Origin: an uncultured Candidatus Saccharibacteria bacterium
GTDB lineage: Bacteria > Patescibacteriota > Saccharimonadia > Saccharimonadales > Saccharimonadaceae
Direction: 5' to 3'
Assembly (NCBI GenBank): GCA_948648655.1
Contig: CAPKVJ010000001.1
Span: 1 to 64,000, forward strand
DNA length: 64,000 bases
Under the pieces are notes generated by a model, which saw only the letters and a program-made list of their open reading frames with translations, was not told the origin of the DNA and did not search any database. Position 1 is the first letter of the stretch; each line of letters starts with the position of its first letter. This document shows, piece after piece, positions 8,345 through 15,753 of this stretch. The translations under genes and the position numbers were made by a program.

Positions 8345-8809
8345 TTAAGCTTCGGTTTTTACTGCTTCAGTTTCAGTATTAGAAGATTCTGCTTTTTTGA
8401 CTTCTTCTACTGGCTGCTCGACTTCTGGGGCAACTGGATTATTGACGGCGTTGCGATCAAAAGCTTTGTTGACGAGACGAGCTGATTTGCCGGAGCGATC
8501 GCGGAGGAAGCTGAGATTCTTACGGCGAACTTTGGCACGACGAACGATCTCAATTTTTTCGACTAGAGGGTTATGAATCAAGAAGGATTTCTCTACACCA
8601 ACGCCTGAAGTAACTTTGCGTACTGTAATACGAGAAGTGTGTGATCCTTTGCGGTCAGTGCGGATGACAACGCCTTCAAAAACTTGTGAACGGAATTTTT
8701 CGCCTTCTTTGATCTTTTGGGTAACGCGGACCGTGTCGCCGGAGCGGACATCAACTACGGCTGGTTTTTTCTGGGCGTCACCAATCTCTTTTAAAATTGT
8801 AAAACTCAT
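8345..8809 (-). CDS. rplS: 50S ribosomal protein L19
   Basis: Residues 1-113 match L19, including VRSGDTVRV, EGVVIRTDRKG and the VEKIEIVRRAKVRR segment. L19 sits at the 30S-50S interface near the A-site side of the 50S. About 40 extra residues form an acidic Glu/Val/Ala C-terminal tail absent from most L19. First gene of the rplS-rnhB/yraN operon, which reads leftward. Confidence 0.96.
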   Translation of the reverse strand: MSFTILKEIGDAQKKPAVVDVRSGDTVRVTQKIKEGEKFRSQVFEGVVIRTDRKGSHTSRITVRKVTSGVGVEKSFLIHNPLVEKIEIVRRAKVRRKNLSFLRDRSGKSARLVNKAFDRNAVNNPVAPEVEQPVEEVKKAESSNTETEAVKTEA

Positions 8810-8888
8810 ATTTTAACCTTTTATATATTAAACTGGAGTTTATTTTAGCATACTTTGCGTGATTTGAGAAGAGGTAAAGATAGTAAAA

Positions 8889-8917
8889 TTGACAGAACTG
8901 GGAAAGATGATTAAAAT
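8889..8917 (+). promoter_or_regulatory. promoter of the upp-uraA operon
   Basis: TTGACA (8889-8894), a 17-nt spacer and TAAAAT (8912-8917). A leader of about 100 nt separates it from the upp start. The leader length would allow attenuation control by uracil or UMP, but I cannot identify a defined PyrR-type or riboswitch fold in it. Confidence 0.65.
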
Positions 8918-9024
8918 TAGAGTAGCTTGGGACGAATTGGTGGTAGCTCGGGAGTAGTTTAATAGTGTGATACTATCTAAATTTTGTTCCGTTGACTTAC
9001 GAACGCATGGAAGGAGGAGTTCTG

Positions 9025-9717
9025 ATGGGAAGAACTATGATGACTGATGAACAGAGAGAAGTAGCTAGGGTGCATATTAAGGCAGATGAGAAGGTTTATA
9101 TATCTGATCATCCCTTGATACATAACAAGATCGCGATTTTGCGCGATGCTGGTACGAATAAGAAGGAATTTCGTGAGTTAGTAAATGAACTGGCGATGTT
9201 GCTGACTTATGAGGCGACTCGAGATTTGCTTGTGATGACGACCGAGATCGTTACTGGAATGAATGTGAAGGCAGAAGTACAGAAGTTGAGCGGCAAAGAT
9301 GTAGTGATTGCGGTAATATTGCGAGCAAGTTTGGGTATGATTGATGGCGTCTTGGAACTTTTGCCTACGGCGGCGGTGGCGCATATCGGAATTTATCGTG
9401 ATCCGGAGACAAAATCTCCGACTAGGTATTATTTCAAGGCACCGAGCGATGTGGCTGAGCGAGAAGTTTTCGTGATTGACCCAATGCTTGCAACTGGCGG
9501 CTCGGCAATTGATGCAATTACGCAGCTTAAGTATGCGGGCTGTCAAAAAATTCATTTTATCTGTATTTTGGCGGTACCGGAAGGTGTAGCAGCTTTGAGG
9601 GAGGCGCATCCTGATGTGGATATCTATATTGGGGAAATGGACGAAAAATTGGATGAGAATGCTTATATCCTGCCAGGTTTGGGTGATGCTGGAGATCGGC
9701 TCTATGGGACGAAATAG
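9025..9717 (+). CDS. upp: uracil phosphoribosyltransferase
   Basis: Converts uracil and PRPP to UMP. The PRPP-binding signature VFVIDPMLATGGSA and the uracil-binding YILPGLGDAGDR near the C-terminus are both intact in this 230-residue protein. The ATG at 9025 is chosen because AAGGAGGAG lies 4-5 nt upstream; an in-frame ATG at 9007 inside the sequence upstream lacks an SD. It is followed 11 nt later by a uracil transporter, forming a salvage operon. No de novo pyrimidine genes are in the window. Confidence 0.94.
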   Translation: MGRTMMTDEQREVARVHIKADEKVYISDHPLIHNKIAILRDAGTNKKEFRELVNELAMLLTYEATRDLLVMTTEIVTGMNVKAEVQKLSGKDVVIAVILRASLGMIDGVLELLPTAAVAHIGIYRDPETKSPTRYYFKAPSDVAEREVFVIDPMLATGGSAIDAITQLKYAGCQKIHFICILAVPEGVAALREAHPDVDIYIGEMDEKLDENAYILPGLGDAGDRLYGTK

Positions 9718-9728
9718 GAGGTGTAGAA

Positions 9729-11078
9729 ATGAAAGATGCAATAACGGATGCAAGGACATTGGGGAAACCCAAGATGTTACTTTTAGGATTGCAACATATG
9801 TTTGCAATGTTCGGCGCGACGATTTTAGTGCCAATTTTAGTAAATTCATATTTTTACGAGGCGACCGGTGAGCCTATTACACAGGGCGTAACGATTGCTG
9901 TAACATTATTCTGTGCGGGGGCTGCGACTTTATTTTTTCATGTAGTAACGAAGAAAAAGGTGCCGGCGTTTTTAGGTTCATCTTTTGCTTTTTTGGGCGG
10001 ATTTGCAACGGTTGCGAATTTGAACACAGGCAAATTTGCGGGGATGGGCGCAAATGAAAAGGTGTCCTATGCTTGCGGTGGTATTGTAGTCGCAGGTTTG
10101 GTTTATTTGGTTTTGGCCTTTATTATCTATCGGGTTGGCGTGAGACGTGTAATGCGTTTTTTACCTCCTGTAGTAACTGGACCGGTAATCGTTTGTATTG
10201 GGTTGAATCTTTTGCCGTCAGCAGTGACGAATGCAAGCCAAAACTGGATATTAGCGTTGATTGCACTCGCGACGATTATAGTGCTGATGGTGCGCGGTAA
10301 GGGCATATTGAAGATTGTACCGATTTTGATGGGTATAGTTGTGGCATATATCGTAGCAGTCGTAATGAACGCCTGCGGTATGACAAATGCTGATGGCTCG
10401 GCGATTTTGAGTTTTGCTCCAGTAGCAGAAGCAAGTTGGGTCGGATGGCAAGGGTTTCAGATAGCAAGGTTTGATCTGACGCCGACTTTGGTGATGGTAC
10501 CGATTTCGCTTGCGGCAATGATGGAACATGTTGGGGATGTTTCGGCGATCTCAGCGACAGTGGGACAGGATTTTGTATCTGATCCGGGACTTCATCGTAC
10601 GCTATTTGGTGATGGAATGGCGACGGCACTTGCGGGCCTTTTTGGAGGGCCAGCAAACACGACCTATGGCGAAAATACCGGAGTATTAGAAATTACAAAA
10701 GTGCATGATCCACGTGTGATTCGGACTGCGGCGGTAATGGCAATTATTGTGAGTTTTGTACCGAAGTTTTCGTCGATTATTGCGACGATGCCGACAGCGA
10801 TTATTGGCGGCGTAAGTTTTCTGCTATATGCGATGATTTCTGGAATTGGGTTTCGGAACATGGTCGAAAACAAAGTCGATTTGGCAAAAGGGCGTAATCA
10901 GATTGTGATGGCGATGATTTTGGCTTGCGGTCTGGGCTTGCGATCTGGGGTGACGTTTAATTTGGTCGGAGCAACAGTAACATTAACTCCGCTTGCAATT
11001 GCATCTATGGTCGGGATAATCCTCAATGCGATTTTGCCTGGCAAAGATTACGATTTTGGTACACACTCTAAAGGGTGA
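9729..11078 (+). CDS. uraA: uracil permease / NCS2-family nucleobase transporter
   Basis: A 449-residue polytopic membrane protein with about 12-14 hydrophobic segments. The NCS2 (nucleobase:cation symporter-2) signature is present: LGLQHMFAMFGATILVP near the N-terminus, PAFLGSSFAF in the first half and GLFGGPANTTYGENTGVL in TM10, where substrate and proton coupling residues lie. It imports uracil for the product of upp immediately upstream. SD AGGAGGTG precedes the start. The stop codon (11076-11078) is inside a hairpin. Confidence 0.93.
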   Translation: MKDAITDARTLGKPKMLLLGLQHMFAMFGATILVPILVNSYFYEATGEPITQGVTIAVTLFCAGAATLFFHVVTKKKVPAFLGSSFAFLGGFATVANLNTGKFAGMGANEKVSYACGGIVVAGLVYLVLAFIIYRVGVRRVMRFLPPVVTGPVIVCIGLNLLPSAVTNASQNWILALIALATIIVLMVRGKGILKIVPILMGIVVAYIVAVVMNACGMTNADGSAILSFAPVAEASWVGWQGFQIARFDLTPTLVMVPISLAAMMEHVGDVSAISATVGQDFVSDPGLHRTLFGDGMATALAGLFGGPANTTYGENTGVLEITKVHDPRVIRTAAVMAIIVSFVPKFSSIIATMPTAIIGGVSFLLYAMISGIGFRNMVENKVDLAKGRNQIVMAMILACGLGLRSGVTFNLVGATVTLTPLAIASMVGIILNAILPGKDYDFGTHSKG

Positions 11079-11090
11079 CCAAAATCGTAA
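11048..11090 (+). terminator. hairpin overlapping the uraA stop codon
   Basis: Thirteen bases at 11048-11060 pair perfectly with 11078-11090 around a 17-nt loop. There is no T tract, so it may stabilise the 3' end or act with the next hairpin rather than terminate alone. Confidence 0.5.
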
Positions 11091-11126
11091 TACCATGTTA
11101 TATGAGTTTTTGTATTACGCTAAATG

Positions 11127-11157
11127 AAGGTCTCTTTGGAATCCAGAGAGACCTTTT
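11127..11157. terminator. terminator between convergent uraA and ruvA
   Basis: AAGGTCTCT (11127-11135) pairs with AGAGACCTT (11147-11155), followed by a short T run. It separates the rightward upp-uraA operon from the leftward radA-ruvA block and may serve both strands. Confidence 0.7.
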
Positions 11158-11160
11158 GCG

Positions 11161-11742
11161 TTAGCGATGTTTTAAGGCGAGTTTAATTCTCTCTTCGGTG
11201 GTTAGTGTAGGGTCGACTTCGGCAAGGGCGGCTGAAGCTTCTTTGAGTGGAAAACCTAGTGCGATTAGGGCATCAAGGGCTTCATCGTTTGGTAGTGCGG
11301 TTGCGGGTACGAATCCTTCGATACTGGTACCGTACTTGCTGGGGGCACCGACTTTGTCGCGGAGATCAACAATAACGCGTTCGGCAGATTTTTTGCCAAC
11401 GCCGGAGGCTTTTGCGATAAAACTTGAGTCGGTATTAGCAATAGCATTGCGTACTTCTTCGGGTGTTCCTAGACTTAATATAGACATGGCGGCTTTTGGG
11501 CCAACACTATTGACAGAGATTAGTAATTCAAATAGACGTTTGGCAGTGAGGCTGGAAAAACCGTATAGTTCTTCACTATTGTCGCGAATTGCGTGATAGG
11601 TATAGAGTTTAGTTTGATCATTGAGGTTGAGCCGTTCAATATCTGGTGCGGTGAGTATGACTTCGTAGCCTACGCCCTGTACGTCAATAATGATAGAGGT
11701 TGCCAGTTTTTCGGTGATCGTGCCAAATAAGTGCGCGATCAT
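11161..11742 (-). CDS. ruvA: Holliday junction DNA helicase subunit RuvA
   Basis: The 193-residue protein has the RuvA OB-fold start (MIAHLFGTI...DVQGVGYEV), helix-hairpin-helix repeats including LLISVNSVGPKAAMSIL and KASGVGKKSAERVIVDL, and the C-terminal RuvB-contacting domain (LGFPLKEASAAL). RuvA binds four-way junctions and loads RuvB. It ends the leftward radA-ruvC-ORF-ruvA cluster; its start overlaps the preceding gene by 4 bp, so translation is coupled. Confidence 0.95.
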   Translation of the reverse strand: MIAHLFGTITEKLATSIIIDVQGVGYEVILTAPDIERLNLNDQTKLYTYHAIRDNSEELYGFSSLTAKRLFELLISVNSVGPKAAMSILSLGTPEEVRNAIANTDSSFIAKASGVGKKSAERVIVDLRDKVGAPSKYGTSIEGFVPATALPNDEALDALIALGFPLKEASAALAEVDPTLTTEERIKLALKHR

Positions 11743-12215
11743 TTTTTGGCTTTCTTATGACCGATGATGTTGAAGACAACGATACAGACGACAGTGATGC
11801 CTAGCGCGGATAGCGAGAGAATCATTGGCCAAATTTCTGGTTCGACTTCAGCATCTTCAATGGCGGTTGTTTCTGGTTGGCTACAACCAGGCTCATTTTC
11901 GTCGGCACAGACGACTTCGGCTTCTCCGGAAGTACCGTTGTCAAGTTCATTTTCGGCGAGATCAGTGCAGATGACGCTACCATCGGTATTAGTAATGCAT
12001 TTTTGATTTTGAGTATTGGGCGTTTCTGTAGTATCGGCATCAGAAGGGGCATCATCACTAGTGACGACTGGTTCGCTTGTGGTGGTACTATCATCATATT
12101 CTTCGACGATAGTAGTGTTTGTTTCAGAATCGCTTTCAGCGATGGCTGGTGATACGAGTGCTAGACAACAAGCTAGTGCACTAAATACACCGATAAAAAA
12201 TCTTTTTTGATTCAT
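11739..12215 (-). CDS. secreted, membrane-anchored acidic protein of unknown function
   Basis: The 158-residue protein has a signal peptide (1 to about 26, ending near SPAIA), an extracytoplasmic part rich in Asp, Glu, Thr and Ser with two cysteine pairs (KC...IC and VVC...GC), and a C-terminal transmembrane helix (about 131-151) ending in a short basic GHKKAKK tail. This topology places the acidic part outside the cell. The start has AAAGGAGG upstream. It lies between ruvC and ruvA and overlaps ruvA by 4 bp, but nothing links it to recombination. I do not recognise a family. Confidence 0.8.
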   Translation of the reverse strand: MNQKRFFIGVFSALACCLALVSPAIAESDSETNTTIVEEYDDSTTTSEPVVTSDDAPSDADTTETPNTQNQKCITNTDGSVICTDLAENELDNGTSGEAEVVCADENEPGCSQPETTAIEDAEVEPEIWPMILSLSALGITVVCIVVFNIIGHKKAKK

Positions 12216-12257
12216 AAACCTCCTTTTGTTTTGTCTATTTTAACATGAGGATGATTT

Positions 12258-12737
12258 CTAGGAAAGTTTTTGGGTGTTTTTGACGGCGAAAGAATGAACG
12301 ATAGCACAAGCGAGGGCGTCAGCGGCGTCGTCGGGTTTGGGGACTTGCTTGAGACCGAGATGGAGCCTCACCATTTCTTGCATTTGAGATTTATGAGCAT
12401 GGCCGTCTCCGCTGATAGCCATTTTGATTTGGTTAGGGGCATATTCATAGATGGGGAGATGACATTGTCTAGCGACGAGAAGACAGATGCCGCGTGCTTC
12501 GGCGACGGATATACCGGTGGTGATATTCTGTTTGAAAAAGAGTTTTTCAATAGCCATAGCTTCGGGTTGATTGAGCTTGATAATTTCGTGAAGTGAGTTG
12601 TAGATGTCTTCTAGACGTTCGGGCAAGGGTGTATGGGGTGGAGTGGAGATGACTCCGTAATCTATAGCAGTGCGTCCTTCGATGACGCCGAATCCGCAAA
12701 TACCGGTGCCAGGATCAATGCCAAGAATTCTACTCAT
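12258..12737 (-). CDS. ruvC: Holliday junction resolvase RuvC
   Basis: Cuts Holliday junctions together with RuvAB. The RNase H-like fold is visible: the first catalytic Asp in ILGIDPGTGICGFGV, the Glu in AIEKLFFKQN, and the final acidic pair in KPDDAADALACAI. The ATG at 12737 is preferred, giving 159 residues; an upstream TTG would give four more. The start overlaps the end of radA by 8 bp, so the genes are coupled. Confidence 0.94.
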   Translation of the reverse strand: MSRILGIDPGTGICGFGVIEGRTAIDYGVISTPPHTPLPERLEDIYNSLHEIIKLNQPEAMAIEKLFFKQNITTGISVAEARGICLLVARQCHLPIYEYAPNQIKMAISGDGHAHKSQMQEMVRLHLGLKQVPKPDDAADALACAIVHSFAVKNTQKLS

Positions 12738-14085
12738 TGACGTATTCAATTAGGGTAGTTCTCAAATCTTTGACGGGGATGACGAATTTGTCTTTGACGG
12801 TGGTGGGGGCGATAGCATGGGAGAAGCCGAGCTTTTTGGCTTCGGAAATGCGTTGATCAGGACGAAAGGCAGAGCGAATTTCCCCGCCGAGTCCAACTTC
12901 ACCGAAGACAACAAAATCTTCGGAAAGCTTGCGTCCAGCAACAGCTGATGCAATGGCGAGACAAATGGCGAGATCGGCCGCAGAATCTTGTAACTTAAGT
13001 CCACCGACAACATTGACAAAGACGTCCTTGTCATTAAGTTTGAGCTTGGTGCGGCGCTCGATGACGGCGATGAGGAGATTTAATCGGTTGAGGTCAAAGC
13101 CAGAGGCGGTACGTTTGGGATAGCCAAAATTGGTAGGCGTAACGAGGGCTTGGATTTCGACTAGAATGGGTCGTGTCCCTTCTAGGGTGGCAAGGATGAT
13201 AGAGCCATCAGTGTTTTGGCGTTCGGCAAGGAGGGCGGCGGAGGGATTTTCGACCTCTGCGAGGCCTTGCTGATTCATTTCGAAGATTGCGGCTTCGCTA
13301 GTAGAGCCAAAACGGTTTTTGACGGCGCGGATGATTTTGAAACCGCCATAGCGGTCACCTTCAAAGTTCATGACGACATCGACGAGATGCTCGAGGACTT
13401 TTGGCCCGGCTAAAGTTCCCTCTTTGGTGACGTGGCCGACGATGATGACGGCGGTACTTGAGGATTTGGCAGCACGAATGATGAGGTTGCCGCAATTAGT
13501 AACTTGGGAGATGCCACCAGGCGCTGAAGCAATTTCAGCGATGGTTAATGTCTGAATGGAATCGACAACAACAAGGTCAAAACCCTCTTCCTCGATGGTT
13601 TTGGCAATATCGTTGGCGGAGGTGGAACTGGCAAATTTGAGATTGTCGGATTCGGCACCGAGTCGAATGGCGCGAAGCTTGACTTGTCCAGCAGATTCCT
13701 CACCGGAGACGTAAAGGACTTTACAATTGTCTGCAATATGGGCACAAACTTGCATGAGGAGGGTGGATTTACCGATACCAGGCTGACCAGCTAATAGCAT
13801 AACCGATCCAGGTAAGATTCCGCCACCGAGTACACCATCGAGGTCGGAGAAACCAGTTTTGAGGCGGTTTTTGTCTTCGGAGACTTCAAGATCGCGGATA
13901 GAAACAAAATCAAGCGGTTTGCCGGACATCTGACTACGACCGACGGCTGATTTTTCGTCGCGGCTAGAATCATCAAATTGCTGAATGAGCGAGTTCCAGG
14001 CACCGCATTGGTTACAGCGGCCAGTCCAGTTTTTGTAAGTCGCGCCGCATTGCTGACAGGAAAATTGAATGTGGGATTTAGCCAT
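12730..14085 (-). CDS. radA: DNA repair protein RadA
   Basis: The 451-residue protein has the RadA zinc finger (Cys10, 13, 24, 27), a RecA-like ATPase with Walker A GQPGIGKST (100-108), the RadA-specific KNRFGS motif (around 257), and a C-terminal Lon-like domain with GGLKLQDSAADLAI. RadA is a branch-migration helicase that processes recombination intermediates and supports natural transformation in some bacteria. First gene of the radA-ruvC-ORF-ruvA cluster. The start lies 6 nt after TATAAT (14092-14097), predicting a leaderless mRNA. Confidence 0.96.
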   Translation of the reverse strand: MAKSHIQFSCQQCGATYKNWTGRCNQCGAWNSLIQQFDDSSRDEKSAVGRSQMSGKPLDFVSIRDLEVSEDKNRLKTGFSDLDGVLGGGILPGSVMLLAGQPGIGKSTLLMQVCAHIADNCKVLYVSGEESAGQVKLRAIRLGAESDNLKFASSTSANDIAKTIEEEGFDLVVVDSIQTLTIAEIASAPGGISQVTNCGNLIIRAAKSSSTAVIIVGHVTKEGTLAGPKVLEHLVDVVMNFEGDRYGGFKIIRAVKNRFGSTSEAAIFEMNQQGLAEVENPSAALLAERQNTDGSIILATLEGTRPILVEIQALVTPTNFGYPKRTASGFDLNRLNLLIAVIERRTKLKLNDKDVFVNVVGGLKLQDSAADLAICLAIASAVAGRKLSEDFVVFGEVGLGGEIRSAFRPDQRISEAKKLGFSHAIAPTTVKDKFVIPVKDLRTTLIEYVNE

Positions 14086-14113
14086 AGACTGATTATAGCA
14101 TAATGCAGAATAA

Positions 14114-14938
14114 TTAAATTTTACGTTTTGCTACGGCTAGTCTATCGTCATCGCGGTCGAAGTCGTCAGCGGGGGTTTCACCGAGTAAGTGGTCGACGAG
14201 CATTTGATAAGTGATAATCCCGACAATTCGTTCAAAGCGGTCAATAACGAGGAAAAAATAACAATTGGTGCGCAGAAATGCAGCGAGGGCTTGATTCAGT
14301 GTATAGTCTTCGCGGATGTAGTAAATTTTAGGGTCAAGGATTTGCCGAGCAAGGCTGGCTTCGCGAATTTCGAGGCTATTGAGTGCGGTGGTATGGATTA
14401 TGCCAATAATCTTGTGGTTTTTGTCGATGACAGGAAAATGTTGAAAGCCAGAATGGTAAAGACGGTCGAGAGTCAATGGGCCAAGTACTTCGTCGTCACG
14501 GACATAAGTGATTGCGCTCTGCGGAAGCATAAGCTCGGAGACTTTCGTATTGGGAAAATTCATAATTGTAGCAATGACATGGCGTTCGCGTTGATTGATA
14601 ACGTTGCGTGGAGTGCGACGCATGAGATCGAGAAACTCATTGATTGTTTGCGGAGTAGGGTGATGCTCGGTTTTTTCGGTAGATTCTGGTTCCCCCACTA
14701 TCGTATCATGATTATTTGCTTGTGGCTGGAGTGTATTTTGGTAGTTTTTCTTGCTGGTTGGATTTTTTTGTGATTGGACACGGTAGGGCTCGAGTTTGGG
14801 ATCAGACCAACGGGTAAAATTGGTCAAAATATGCGTTTTGAAGTTTTTGCAGGTAGTGCGTAGCGCGCGAAGTTTGGACTTAATCGATGCGGTAATTTGA
14901 TCGACGAAAGTTAGGGATGTATCTTTTGCTCTATGCAT
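14114..14938 (-). CDS. CBS-domain protein, CorC/HlyC-like core without membrane domain
   Basis: The 274-residue protein has a basic, low-complexity N-terminal 100 residues and then a CBS pair (about 130-260), beginning with the NFPNTKVSELMLP segment typical of CorC/CNNM proteins. CBS pairs bind adenosyl nucleotides and regulate partners. The DUF21 membrane domain and the C-terminal CorC_HlyC domain are both missing, so it is probably a free regulator rather than a transporter. A TATAAT box lies 10 nt before the start. Divergent from the DsbA-like gene. Confidence 0.8.
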   Translation of the reverse strand: MHRAKDTSLTFVDQITASIKSKLRALRTTCKNFKTHILTNFTRWSDPKLEPYRVQSQKNPTSKKNYQNTLQPQANNHDTIVGEPESTEKTEHHPTPQTINEFLDLMRRTPRNVINQRERHVIATIMNFPNTKVSELMLPQSAITYVRDDEVLGPLTLDRLYHSGFQHFPVIDKNHKIIGIIHTTALNSLEIREASLARQILDPKIYYIREDYTLNQALAAFLRTNCYFFLVIDRFERIVGIITYQMLVDHLLGETPADDFDRDDDRLAVAKRKI

Positions 14939-14979
14939 GTTATAATTGATTATAACATAATTAGAATGCGGAGGAATGT

Positions 14980-15705
14980 ATGGACAAAAAGACGTGGATT
15001 ATTGTTGGTGTGATTATAGCAGCTTTTGCTGGGCTAGTTGGCATATCGTTATGGCAACATGGAGATGGAGAGAGCACAGTGGCGACTACAGAGGTTGATT
15101 ATAATAATTATGATACAACTACGATAATTGCTGCGGATGATTCGACGGGAAATTTAGCGGAAAATATTGATGGAGAGACTGACGCGCCGATTTTGATTTT
15201 TGATTATGCGGATTATCAGTGTGAAGGTTGTGCTTCGATGAATCCCCAGTTAAACAAATTGGTGGAGGAATATGATGGTAAAGTTGCAGTGGTATTTCGT
15301 ACTTATATTCAGAGCTATCATCAGAACGGTACAGCGGCGGCATCGGCAGCAAATGCAGCAGCGAAGCAGGGTTATTGGAAGAAGTTTAAGGATTTGATGT
15401 TTACAAATCAGGATGCTTGGTATTCAGCGAATGCAGCGGAGCGTCAGGAGCTATTTGAGTCATACTTTATGCAAGCTTCTGAAGGTAAGGGTGATCTGTC
15501 GCAATTTCGTGACGATATGAAAGGTAACGATGTGGCGCAAAAAATCGCCTTTGATCGCGGTTTGGCTGATAAAGTTGGTCTTGAATGGACACCTTCGATT
15601 TGGTTGGGCGATGAGTTGATCCAGCGTGAAGATATGGGGTCAGGATTTCTTGCTACGATGCGAGAAAAGATCGATAAGAAGTTGAAAGAGCTGGAAAAGA
15701 AATAG
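14980..15705 (+). CDS. DsbA-like membrane-anchored thiol oxidoreductase
   Basis: A 241-residue protein with an N-terminal signal anchor (about 6-25), a Thr/Asp-rich linker and a thioredoxin-fold DsbA domain. The active site is Cys81-Glu-Gly-Cys84, the partner cis-Pro is at about 205 (WTPSIWLGD). DsbA-type enzymes form disulfides in exported proteins; candidates here are the Cys-containing surface proteins encoded nearby. The start has GGAGG upstream. No DsbB or VKOR partner is in the window. Confidence 0.88.
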   Translation: MDKKTWIIVGVIIAAFAGLVGISLWQHGDGESTVATTEVDYNNYDTTTIIAADDSTGNLAENIDGETDAPILIFDYADYQCEGCASMNPQLNKLVEEYDGKVAVVFRTYIQSYHQNGTAAASAANAAAKQGYWKKFKDLMFTNQDAWYSANAAERQELFESYFMQASEGKGDLSQFRDDMKGNDVAQKIAFDRGLADKVGLEWTPSIWLGDELIQREDMGSGFLATMREKIDKKLKELEKK

Positions 15706-15710
15706 AAAAT

Positions 15711-15749
15711 AACAAAAAAACAGCTTCTTATGGGAGCTGTTTTTTTGTT
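15711..15749. terminator. bidirectional rho-independent terminator
   Basis: Bases 15711-15725 pair perfectly with 15735-15749 around a 9-nt loop, with an A run on one side and T run on the other. It lies between the convergent DsbA-like and fibro-slime genes and can serve both. Confidence 0.9.
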
Positions 15750-15753
15750 AGTG